A stretch of DNA of 47,404 nucleotides from an uncultured Clostridia bacterium. Lineage in GTDB: Bacteria; Bacillota; Clostridia; Peptostreptococcales; Anaerovoracaceae. The DNA lies in contig CAMYVY010000019.1 of NCBI GenBank assembly GCA_947302715.1, positions 1 to 47,404 of the forward strand. The letters run 5' to 3'. The notes under the pieces are model-generated. The model searched no databases. It had not been told where the DNA came from and saw only the letters and a program-made list of their open reading frames with translations. Position 1 is the first letter of the stretch. Each line of letters begins with the position of its first letter. A program made the translations under genes and the position numbers. Below, in pieces: positions 8,586 to 15,946 of this stretch.

Positions 8586-9367
8586 ATGTTTACTTGGAGA
8601 CATTTGCTGTGGCTTGTGATATGCGCGGGCATGGTTTTTATGATTGTGAGATATTACAATAAGAAGGGTCCCGGCCTCAGCAAAGTGTTGACCTCTGCGC
8701 TGGTTGTTGCAGTAGCGTCTGAGATAACAAAGGATATGGGAGTCATAGAGCTTGTTCCCTCGAGCAGTGGAGAGCTTTTGCGGCCTTATCTTCCGCTAAA
8801 TCATTTGCCTCTGCATTTCTGCTCGATACAGGTTGTGCTTATCGCTGTGGCAAAGTTAACCGGAATGCGAAGAGACGAGAGACTTTGTTGGCCTTTATGG
8901 CACCGACCTGCGTATTAGGTGGATTCTTTGCGCTCCTCATGCCCTCTATATTCACAACTACCATATCCGTAGAGCAGGCATTTACAAGCCCCATGTCATA
9001 CCAGTTCTTTATCTATCATTCCATGATAATCGCGCTGGGACTGATTATAACTCTTTCGGGTGAAATAGATTGGAGCATGAAGCATTTTAGAAATACCACA
9101 TTGGCCGTATTTCTGCTCGCCTTCGCATCCATATATTTGAATTCCATGTTTGCAAGTCCTACATATGTAGATGGGAAACTGGTCAGTGTAGATTTTTGGA
9201 CGAATTTCTTTTTTACGTATCAGAACCCTCTGGGGATTAAGATAACTGAACTATGGCAGTGGTATCTGTACCTGGTGATTATAGCACTGCTTGCGACGCT
9301 ATTACTTTACATCTTACATCTGCTGCTTATCAGAAGAAAAAGCGTTGATGACACTAGGGAAGAATAA
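8586..9367 (+). pseudogene. YwaF/TMEM164-like membrane protein with a frameshift
   Basis: The gene starts at ATG 8586 behind AAAAGGGGG and encodes a TIGR02206/YwaF-type multi-helix protein with the motif LPLHFCS. Near 8877-8882 the frame changes: the first frame ends at 8918 after 110 codons (RLCWPLWHRPAY is nonsense). The natural continuation LLAFMAPTCVLGG runs in a different frame to 9367. Removing one AG from GACGAGAGACTTTG joins the two into one protein of about 260 residues, the usual size. This is therefore a 2-bp duplication, either a real inactivating slip or a sequencing error. It lies 3 bases after the preceding gene in the same operon. Confidence 0.75.
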
Positions 9368-9397
9368 CTGCCGAGTGAACATAATGGAGTGGAAAAC

Positions 9398-9919
9398 ATG
9401 TTAGAAATATTAAAAGCGAGGTTTCAAGATAATAAGAATCTTCATATGGAACTGAGTTGGCTTGACGTGGAGAAACGTTTGCTTGAGCATCCGGGCTCCA
9501 TGGATGTTTTGAGAAGGATGGAGGAGAGCGGCGGAGAACCGGATACCATCGGCTATGACGAAAAGACGGGAAAGCTAATTTTCTGCGACTGCGCAAAGGA
9601 GTCCCCTTCTGGGCGCAGAAGCCTGTGCTATGACGAAAAGGCATTACAGGGGCGTGCTAAAAACCCGCCGTCAGGCAGCGCCGAATGGAAAGCAAAAGAA
9701 ATCGGCGTTTTGATCATGACGGAGGAACTCTATCGCCGACTGCAAAGTCTCGGGGAATTTGATTTGAAAACGTCAAGTTGGATCACTACGCCGGATGATA
9801 TTCGCGACAAGGGCGGTGCATTGTTCTGCGAACGACGTTACGGAACGGTTTTCACATTTCATAACGGGGCGGATTCGTACTATTCCGTGCGCGGGTTCAG
9901 AGGTTATACTCTTATATAA
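9398..9919 (+). CDS. DUF4256 family protein
   Basis: A 173-residue soluble protein of the DUF4256 family, recognised from GGEPDTIGYD, FCDCAKESPSGRRSLCYD, TKTSSWI, GGALFCERRYGTVF and FHNGADSYY near the C-terminus. The family is about 180-190 residues and has no established function; conserved Cys, Asp and His residues suggest a small enzyme. The ATG at 9398 is preferred over the in-frame GTG at 9389 because GGAG (9386-9389) lies 8 bases before the ATG. It lies 30 bases behind the broken YwaF-like gene. Confidence 0.85.
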   Translation: MLEILKARFQDNKNLHMELSWLDVEKRLLEHPGSMDVLRRMEESGGEPDTIGYDEKTGKLIFCDCAKESPSGRRSLCYDEKALQGRAKNPPSGSAEWKAKEIGVLIMTEELYRRLQSLGEFDLKTSSWITTPDDIRDKGGALFCERRYGTVFTFHNGADSYYSVRGFRGYTLI

Positions 9920-9961
9920 ATGTCGATTTGTGGAGGTGCCGTTACCCGGTAAAAAACGAAA

Positions 9962-10012
9962 TGCAACCACTAGTTGACAAATTGAAAAGCTCGATTGGTA
10001 GCCTGCAACCAC
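9962..10012. repeat. Direct repeat TGCAACCAC x2, candidate operator of the XRE gene
   Basis: TGCAACCAC occurs at 9962-9970 and 10004-10012, 42 bases (four helical turns) apart, just upstream of the XRE regulator gene. The second copy falls inside the spacer of the predicted promoter, as expected for an autoregulatory site. Confidence 0.35.
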
Positions 10013-10024
10013 AGAAAATACTAT
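9995..10024 (+). promoter_or_regulatory. Possible promoter of the XRE regulator gene
   Basis: TTGGTA (9995-10000) and TACTAT (10019-10024) are 18 bases apart. Both boxes are imperfect, so this is a weak call. Confidence 0.3.
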
Positions 10025-10068
10025 ATTTGTGCTAACAAGTAGGCAGAATCCAGTCGAGGAGGTAAAAA

Positions 10069-11070
10069 ATGATTTTAGCTGACAAAATTATCGAAAACAG
10101 AAAGAAAAACGGTTGGTCTCAAGAAGAATTGGCGGAGAAACTTGGTGTATCCAGACAATCCGTATCAAAGTGGGAAGGCGCTCAGGCAATTCCTGATATG
10201 AAAAAAATACTTCAGATGGCAGAACTGTTCGGCGTAACGACAGATTATCTTTTGAAGGATGAGATAGAAAGTCTACCCGTAACTACGCCGGAGTATACAG
10301 ACTTTACTTTAGACGAAGAAATACCTACAAAGGTATCGATGGAAGAAGCCAATAACTTTTTAGCATATAATGAGAAGGCTGCATCTCCTATATCTCTCGG
10401 CGTAATGCTTTGCATCATGTCTTCGGCGCCTTTGCTTGTACTAATGGGACTTGCAAGAGCGGAGGTTCTTCCTCTTTCAGAGTATACGGCAACAATGCTG
10501 GGAATAATTATTCTCCTTATTATGATTGCCTGCGCCGTAACCATATTCATATTTTTTACATCGAAGGGTAAGACCTTTGATTATCTAAATGAAAAGAATA
10601 TCGACACTGATTACGGTGTAAGCGGTATGGCAAAGGAAAGACGCGCCAAATATGAGGGAACCCATACACGCCTGATGGTGATAGGAGTAGTTCTTTGTAT
10701 AGTAGCAGCAATTCCTTTGTTTTTCACGTTGATTACCGGATACACCACTGCCAAAATGGGTGGTTCCTTGGTAATCTATGGAGTTGCGGTACTTCTTTCC
10801 ATGATCGGAATCGGAGTAAAGCTCTTGATCAAAACATCCATGATACAAAATGGATACAATAAGTTGCTTGAAGAAGGGGACTATACAAGGCTCAACAAGA
10901 AAGCATCAAAATGGGATGGCATTTATTGGGCGATAGCTGTTGCCATCTATCTCGCCTGGAGCTTTATAACCATGGATTGGCAGACCACCTGGATAGTATG
11001 GCCTATTGCAGGGGTTGTCTTTGCGGCGTATAAAGAAATAATCAGGATGGTAATTAAATCGAAGAGATAG
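10069..11070 (+). CDS. XRE-family HTH regulator with a membrane domain
   Basis: A 333-residue protein with a Cro/C1-type helix-turn-helix at residues 3-60 (SQEELAEKLGVSRQSVSKWEG). A linker follows, then about six hydrophobic segments: roughly 105-125, 140-165, 210-232, 240-262, and two near 285-330. This HTH-plus-membrane layout is common in Clostridia and suggests a regulator that reads a membrane or extracellular signal while bound to DNA; the signal is unknown. The start is firm: GAGGAGG (10056-10062) sits 6 bases before ATG 10069. It faces the serpin gene tail to tail with 33 bases between stops, and no strong terminator is visible there. Confidence 0.88.
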   Translation: MILADKIIENRKKNGWSQEELAEKLGVSRQSVSKWEGAQAIPDMKKILQMAELFGVTTDYLLKDEIESLPVTTPEYTDFTLDEEIPTKVSMEEANNFLAYNEKAASPISLGVMLCIMSSAPLLVLMGLARAEVLPLSEYTATMLGIIILLIMIACAVTIFIFFTSKGKTFDYLNEKNIDTDYGVSGMAKERRAKYEGTHTRLMVIGVVLCIVAAIPLFFTLITGYTTAKMGGSLVIYGVAVLLSMIGIGVKLLIKTSMIQNGYNKLLEEGDYTRLNKKASKWDGIYWAIAVAIYLAWSFITMDWQTTWIVWPIAGVVFAAYKEIIRMVIKSKR

Positions 11071-11103
11071 ATATGAGTTTAACTAATAAGGAATAGAGGA
11101 TCG

Positions 11104-12447
11104 TCAATTACGTTCTACTCCGATAAACAGCGGAAGATTTTGGTTTACATCTATTATCATATAGATGAATGGCCTATTAAGATATACCTTTTTTGGCTGC
11201 TCAGGTTCTTCTGCTATGCCTTCCGTTACCATTTCTACCACGGTCGCTGCTCCTGCCTTTGTTCCGAGCTGATCGACTTTAATGTATGTATTATGAAAGA
11301 TATTGCCTATAGCAATATTCTCATCTTCGTAAGAGCCAAGCCTTGTAAAGTTTGCGTTTGAAAAATCGAAGGCTTCTTTAACCCCCATTCTCTTAAAAGT
11401 TTCTACGAGAGACATTGCGCTCTCGCTTTCAAACTGAGGGATTGAAGTCAGCACTTTTTTATCCGATTGATTCATAAGCATATCGTAAAGTCCTTCCCCC
11501 GTTAGACCATCTATATACTCATCAACAGTTATTCCATCATTTGGCAAAAGTCCCACAAAAGCGTAATCATATCCCGCATATGGCTTGATAAAGCCCTGCG
11601 CTTTTCCGTCATCTAGATAGCCGTATTCCTCACCATACATGAAGCTTACGGTTTCTTCTCCGTTTTCACCGTAAAATACGTCATCGCTTACCTGATAATC
11701 CGTATAAGTCTCAGCCCACTCCGCGTCAAACGAAAGAGCGTTGATAAGATACATGATTGCGTCATCCGAAAGACTCTGGAGCATATCCTTTATCAGTCCT
11801 CCTGTATGCTCCTCAATCCATGAATTGATTTCCTTTCTCGCTGCTTCATCAAAATCCGACTTAAAGACTCCGGCATTATAATACTTGCCGTTTGTCTCAA
11901 GGAATTTCTTTTCTACAATAAGTTTTTCATCGTTCTTCACCCAAATTGAATTTGCTATATTAAGCTCGGCTTTTTTCTTTGGGTCACCTTCATAGTTTGC
12001 AATCGTATTGAGATATGATCCCAGATAACCGTTCAAATTATTTTGTACGGAGCCTATATCCCAATCAAGCACACCATCAAATCTTCCTTCTATAAGTGCT
12101 GTCATGAGTTCTTCTCTCGTCATCTCATCCGCACCGTTAGCGCACATTGACATTGCGTAAAGAACAGATATTGGAGACACGAGAAGATTTTCTCCGTCTG
12201 TATTAGCCAGGCTCTCTTTGAAAAGATTCACTGCAAATTTATTCGCAGATCTACGCATATCCTGACTTTGTTCATTATCGTTCATCCAGCTTTCTATTTC
12301 AGCATCGGTGAGTTCTGCGCTCACCGTAATACCGGTCATCAAATCATTTTTCGCGTATACCATTCCTGTTTTATCAAAAGCGCAGCCGCCCAATACGTGT
12401 AAGCAGATAAGCATAACCGCCATCAAAACTATTATTTTTTTCTTCAT
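11104..12447 (-). CDS. Secreted lipoprotein serpin (serine protease inhibitor)
   Basis: A 447-residue serpin with a lipoprotein signal peptide (LGGC lipobox, Cys at about 22), so it would be anchored outside the membrane. Serpin landmarks include NLLVSPISVLYAMSMCANGA, NIANSIWV, YLINALSFDAEW, and NRPFIYMI with LPLFIGV at the C-terminus. The hinge of the reactive loop reads GTKAGAAT (residues 395-402), small residues typical of inhibitory serpins. The loop from that glycine to NRPF is about 6 residues longer than in alpha-1-antitrypsin and contains several acidic residues and prolines, so P1 cannot be fixed. Serpins are scattered in host-associated bacteria; a role against host or neighbour proteases is inferred. 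Confidence 0.93.
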   Translation of the reverse strand: MKKKIIVLMAVMLICLHVLGGCAFDKTGMVYAKNDLMTGITVSAELTDAEIESWMNDNEQSQDMRRSANKFAVNLFKESLANTDGENLLVSPISVLYAMSMCANGADEMTREELMTALIEGRFDGVLDWDIGSVQNNLNGYLGSYLNTIANYEGDPKKKAELNIANSIWVKNDEKLIVEKKFLETNGKYYNAGVFKSDFDEAARKEINSWIEEHTGGLIKDMLQSLSDDAIMYLINALSFDAEWAETYTDYQVSDDVFYGENGEETVSFMYGEEYGYLDDGKAQGFIKPYAGYDYAFVGLLPNDGITVDEYIDGLTGEGLYDMLMNQSDKKVLTSIPQFESESAMSLVETFKRMGVKEAFDFSNANFTRLGSYEDENIAIGNIFHNTYIKVDQLGTKAGAATVVEMVTEGIAEEPEQPKKVYLNRPFIYMIIDVNQNLPLFIGVERN

Positions 12448-12485
12448 GAATTCATCCTCGCAACTCTAATATCTATCCGTAAAAT

Positions 12486-12513
12486 ATTCTATCAGTTATT
12501 AATGTATAAGCAA
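12486..12513 (-). promoter_or_regulatory. Serpin promoter
   Basis: On the minus strand TTGCTT (12513-12508) and TAGAAT (12491-12486) are 16 bases apart. The transcript would start about 45 bases before the serpin ATG, which has a GAGGAT ribosome binding site. Confidence 0.55.
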
Positions 12514-12692
12514 AGTGCCCATAAAAAATCTCTGCCAATGACAAGGCTTTTTGTCTATCATTTGCCAATCATAAACCCTGTCATAAACAAAGTACCGAAA
12601 TCTGCTCTTTTCGTCACAAACTCCCGAGAAAATAGCCTTGATTCAAAGAACATTGATGATGGCAATGTCATCATATTAGGAAATTATTAATG

Positions 12693-12720
12693 CCGCCGGA
12701 TGCTTACAGCAATCCGGCGG
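12693..12720 (-). terminator. Hairpin terminator downstream of pfkA
   Basis: CCGCCGGAT (12693-12701) pairs perfectly with ATCCGGCGG (12712-12720) around a 10-base loop. On the minus strand it follows the pfkA stop by about 55 bases and is trailed by CATTAATAATTT; on the plus strand by TTATGTTTTT, so it may work both ways. Confidence 0.75.
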
Positions 12721-12774
12721 TTATGTTTTTAAGGAAATCTTGCACGTTGGTAACGATGCCTTTTGCAGAAGAAT

Positions 12775-13740
12775 TTATTTGCTTAGGATTCCGATGCTTT
12801 CGTAAAGACCTTGATTGAATATCGGTTCTATGCTTAGGGCCTCTTCCAAATCAAAGTCTTTAATTATTCCGCCGACAGTACCGATTGCTCTGTTTGAAAC
12901 TCCTTCTTCGACCAAGGCGATTGCCTTCATGCCGCATTCAGTTGCGAGCATTCTGTCACGGAATGAGGGTGAGCCCCCGCGCTGCAAATATGAGAGTACG
13001 ACAAGCCTTACGTCTTTTCCGGTGCGCTCAGCAAGCGCCTCGGCAAGTTCGTTTGAGTCCATTGGATAGCCTTCGGCTTTGATAATTACACTGTGTTGCC
13101 TGCGATTGTTTTTGCCTTCGATTATCTTCCGGCAAAGGTCGTTGAAGTCCGACTCTACTTCAGGCACCAAAACATATTCGGCGCCGCCGGATAAACCGGA
13201 ATAAAGAGCGATGTCTCCGCTGCGACGTCCCATTACCTCGATTACGGTGGTTCTGTCGTGAGCGCTGCTGGTGTCCCTGATTCTGGTTATGGCATCAAGC
13301 ACGGTGTTAACAGCTGTATCAAAACCGATTGTGGTGTCAGTGTATCCGAGGTCATTATCTATTGTACCCGGAAGGCAGATGACCTTGCTTCCGTGGTTCT
13401 TATACAATTCAAGAGCTCCGGACATGGAACCTTCTCCGCCTATTACGATTAGAGTGTCGATTTGAAATGTTTCAAGGTTTTGAGCGGCTCTTACTTTTCC
13501 TTCGGGGGTCTTGAATCTTTGACTTCTTGCGGTTCTAAGGATTGTTCCTCCGCGCTGCAGGATGTCGCCGACATCTCTTCTTTTCATGATACGGAAAGAA
13601 CCTTCGATTAAACCTTCGAATCCTCGCTCAACCCCATATACAGTGAAGCCCTTTTCTATTCCATATCTTACAACGGCTCTGATCGCCGCATTCATTCCGG
13701 GGGAGTCTCCTCCACTTGTTAATACTGCTATGTTACTCAT
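12775..13740 (-). CDS. pfkA: ATP-dependent 6-phosphofructokinase
   Basis: Phosphorylates fructose 6-phosphate to the 1,6-bisphosphate, the committed step of glycolysis. The 321 residues match the bacterial PfkA length. Visible are TSGGDSPGMNAAIR at the N-terminus, GGEGS at 101-105 and PGTIDND at 124-130 with the catalytic Asp128. MGRRSGDIA and the substrate-binding LSYLQRGGSPS region follow. Gly104 and Gly125 point to ATP rather than pyrophosphate as donor. Position 103 is Glu where E. coli has Asp. The start codon overlaps the stop of the upstream histidine kinase gene (ATGAGTAA, 8 bases), so the two are translationally coupled, an unusual partnership. Confidence 0.96.
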   Translation of the reverse strand: MSNIAVLTSGGDSPGMNAAIRAVVRYGIEKGFTVYGVERGFEGLIEGSFRIMKRRDVGDILQRGGTILRTARSQRFKTPEGKVRAAQNLETFQIDTLIVIGGEGSMSGALELYKNHGSKVICLPGTIDNDLGYTDTTIGFDTAVNTVLDAITRIRDTSSAHDRTTVIEVMGRRSGDIALYSGLSGGAEYVLVPEVESDFNDLCRKIIEGKNNRRQHSVIIKAEGYPMDSNELAEALAERTGKDVRLVVLSYLQRGGSPSFRDRMLATECGMKAIALVEEGVSNRAIGTVGGIIKDFDLEEALSIEPIFNQGLYESIGILSK

Positions 13741-15730
13741 TTTCCACCTGCTTTATTTGATCTCTATCTTTCGGGAACAAAACTTTAACCTTGGTTCCTA
13801 CACCTTCGGTACTTTCTATTTCTACTTTTGCATCGGCCATTTCTCGAAGTCTAAGGAATATATTCATCATACCGGTTGACTGGTGCTGCTCGGAGCCGTT
13901 CCCGCTTAGATTCTCGGTTACGATGGTTGGCTCCTTAATTTCGATGCGGTTTCCATTTCGGTCCCTTAGGTCCAAGGAATTAATGACTTCGTTCATTACG
14001 TTTAGCGCTGTTTTGTTGGCAGCCTTATCGAAGTCACTCTCTTCTTTTATGCCAACTGAGAATACTTTTCCTGCTGATTCTGCATTAAAGCCGACGCCGT
14101 TGTCATCGACCTCTACCACATTGTATTCAGGAGTGCTATAGCTTCTAAGCACCACCGTTCCTCCGTCGACCTTCTTGCAGACGCCGTGCTTGACTGCGTT
14201 CTCAACCAACGGCTGTATAGAGAGCGGCGGAACCGTAAAGTTGTCGCTAAGTATTTCGTATTCAACATTCAACCTGTTCCCGAAGCGAACCTTCTCTATA
14301 TTGACATAGCTCTTTATATGCTCGACCTCAGCGGAGAACTTGATGCCATCAAGGTTTGTTACGTTGTCAATATTTGCTCTAAGATAATTTGAAAAATCAT
14401 AGAGCATATTGTATGAAAGTTTAGGATCTACCATGACCAAGGTCCTTATGGAACTCAGAGTATTGAAGATGAAGTGCGGCTGAATCTGACCCATCATGAG
14501 CTCAAGTTGGCTGTCGTGCAGTTGCTTGGTGACGATGGTTCTGTCCTGAACAACGAGGTATGTTCTCCACATAAAGAATATCATATAGAAAATTGCATAG
14601 AGCAAAATACCACTTCGCATAAACATACTTGCTTCCGTCCAAAGATAGTGCGGGTAAACAAGCATTTCGAATATGCCTGAAAATGGAATTATCAACGTCG
14701 AGAGAAACTCGGTTCTGTCGAGGAGTTTTTCTATTTCGGTCTTCTTCTTTGATGGCTCACCAAAGCCTCCGAGGAACAGGGAATACGTGTTTAGGAACAA
14801 TCCTATGATCGATAATCCGTATGCAAACATGCAGATAATTTCTACATCGTATTTTATAAAAGTACTGGAGATTACCAAAAACACATCGGCGGCCAAGCAC
14901 AGCCTAAATCCCCATAGTGCAGTTCGCTTGAATTGTTCGTTTCTAAAATAAGAGTAAAGGAATACGAATGGCGCGACCAGCATCAAAGACAAAAGGGAAC
15001 CCCAATATGCGTAGATTGAGTGGACCGGGAAGACGCACATTTTGGCTCTGTTGATTAGCCAAATGCCAAATCCCATAAGGGCAACGCCGATCGCAGTATT
15101 TTGGCTTTGATTCGTGTGATTCCTGTACACATAGCTTGCAATGAGAAGCAGGCCTGCGATTATGGACACAATGATTCCCATAATCAGACCGGGAAAACCT
15201 TGGCCATGTACGTATTGAACAAGGGAGTTGTCGCTGCCGTAATAGAAATCGCCGACTGCGGCGTTGAATTTGAAAATGGTTGTATTGTTAAAGCTTACTT
15301 CTACTTCCTTGCCACTGTCTTCGGGACCAAGTTCAATTAAGCACCATTCGTCGCTTATAACATTCGCCATCCCTGTCCAATCCTCGTTTGGGTACGAGAA
15401 AACTTGCTCGCCGCCGACTTTGACCTTAAGGATTTGATGGTAGTTTCTTGTTATCAATGCATAGTTTTCGGGAATGTTGCTTGGGAGGGTCTTCGTGAAA
15501 ACAAGAGGTTTGCCTTGCTCTGTGGCAACGTCAACAGGGAGGGATACATTTGACTGTGAATTGCCATCATAGGTGACGGTCCAACCATCGTTAAACCTTA
15601 TATGATGATCCTTATAGTCGAGATTTGTTCTTCCCCCATTTATAAAGAAATATCCTGACAAATAAAAGAGTGCAGCCAGAATGAGAATTATAAGAATAAC
15701 CCTGACCTGTTTCTTGTTTAATGTGTTCAT
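13733..15730 (-). CDS. LytS/YesM-type sensor histidine kinase with extracytoplasmic domain and 7TM region
   Basis: Membrane sensor kinase. From the start used here (ATG 15730) the order is: a membrane anchor (about 8-31), an extracytoplasmic beta-rich domain (about 40-180, similar in plan to 7TMR-DISM receptors), about seven transmembrane helices (about 180-390), and a His_kinase domain with GQIQPHFIFNT (phospho-acceptor His near 419). An HATPase domain follows with PLVENAVKHG, VDDNGVGF and STGMMNIFLR. ATG 15730 has no ribosome binding site, but a promoter ends 7 bases upstream, suggesting a leaderless message. An in-frame GTG at 15790 would add 20 residues read through a 12-bp tandem repeat and also lacks a site. 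No response regulator gene is adjacent; the stop overlaps the pfkA start. Confidence 0.88.
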   Translation of the reverse strand: MNTLNKKQVRVILIILILAALFYLSGYFFINGGRTNLDYKDHHIRFNDGWTVTYDGNSQSNVSLPVDVATEQGKPLVFTKTLPSNIPENYALITRNYHQILKVKVGGEQVFSYPNEDWTGMANVISDEWCLIELGPEDSGKEVEVSFNNTTIFKFNAAVGDFYYGSDNSLVQYVHGQGFPGLIMGIIVSIIAGLLLIASYVYRNHTNQSQNTAIGVALMGFGIWLINRAKMCVFPVHSIYAYWGSLLSLMLVAPFVFLYSYFRNEQFKRTALWGFRLCLAADVFLVISSTFIKYDVEIICMFAYGLSIIGLFLNTYSLFLGGFGEPSKKKTEIEKLLDRTEFLSTLIIPFSGIFEMLVYPHYLWTEASMFMRSGILLYAIFYMIFFMWRTYLVVQDRTIVTKQLHDSQLELMMGQIQPHFIFNTLSSIRTLVMVDPKLSYNMLYDFSNYLRANIDNVTNLDGIKFSAEVEHIKSYVNIEKVRFGNRLNVEYEILSDNFTVPPLSIQPLVENAVKHGVCKKVDGGTVVLRSYSTPEYNVVEVDDNGVGFNAESAGKVFSVGIKEESDFDKAANKTALNVMNEVINSLDLRDRNGNRIEIKEPTIVTENLSGNGSEQHQSTGMMNIFLRLREMADAKVEIESTEGVGTKVKVLFPKDRDQIKQVENE

Positions 15731-15737
15731 AGCGTAT

Positions 15738-15766
15738 ATTCTAACACAAAACATACATAAAACCAA
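15738..15766 (-). promoter_or_regulatory. Promoter of the histidine kinase-pfkA operon, leaderless geometry
   Basis: On the minus strand TTGGTT (15766-15761) and TAGAAT (15743-15738) are 17 bases apart. Only 7 bases separate the -10 box from ATG 15730, so the transcript would begin at or next to the start codon. Confidence 0.5.
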
Positions 15767-15790
15767 TTTAAAAACCAATATAAAAACCAC
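15755..15790 (-). repeat. Three 12-bp tandem repeats carrying the -35 box
   Basis: On the minus strand three 12-base units follow one another: GTGGTTTTTATA, TTGGTTTTTAAA and TTGGTTTTATGT. The third supplies the TTGGTT -35 box of the kinase promoter, so copy number or spacing changes would alter promoter context. Confidence 0.6.
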
Positions 15791-15811
15791 TTTATCTGCG
15801 CCTAATCTATT

Positions 15812-15835
15812 TGCATATTGAATTGCATATTGAAT
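15812..15835 (+). repeat. Perfect 12-bp tandem duplication
   Basis: TGCATATTGAAT occurs twice back to back (15812-15823 and 15824-15835) and is followed by a run of T. It lies in the divergent spacer between the kinase and peptidase genes. Confidence 0.7.
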
Positions 15836-15871
15836 TTTTTTAAATTTCTTGGTTAAATAGTCTTGCTTGCC

Positions 15872-15923
15872 GGATTAATTCTTGAAATGAAAAGTCTGGA
15901 TAAATTCTTGAAATGAAAAGCGG
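15872..15923 (+). repeat. 26-bp tandem repeat, two copies plus a partial third
   Basis: Two 26-base units (15872-15897 and 15898-15923) share the core ATTCTTGAAATGAAAAG and begin GGAT(T/A)A. A partial third begins GGATTAAACC and runs into the ribosome binding site of the peptidase gene at 15947. Confidence 0.7.
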
Positions 15924-15946
15924 GATTAAACCTGGAGGAAGAGGCT

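Larger units (their letters stand above)
12448..12774. other. Intergenic region between serpin and pfkA
   Basis: About 330 bases hold the serpin promoter (12486-12513), the pfkA terminator (12693-12720) and about 180 AT-rich bases between them in which I see nothing more. A 62-codon plus-strand frame at 12502 has no ribosome binding site and is not called. Confidence 0.6.

Noticed and set aside
12502..12690. 62-codon plus-strand frame between serpin and pfkA
   Set aside because: No ribosome binding site, overlaps the serpin promoter region, and no family resemblance.
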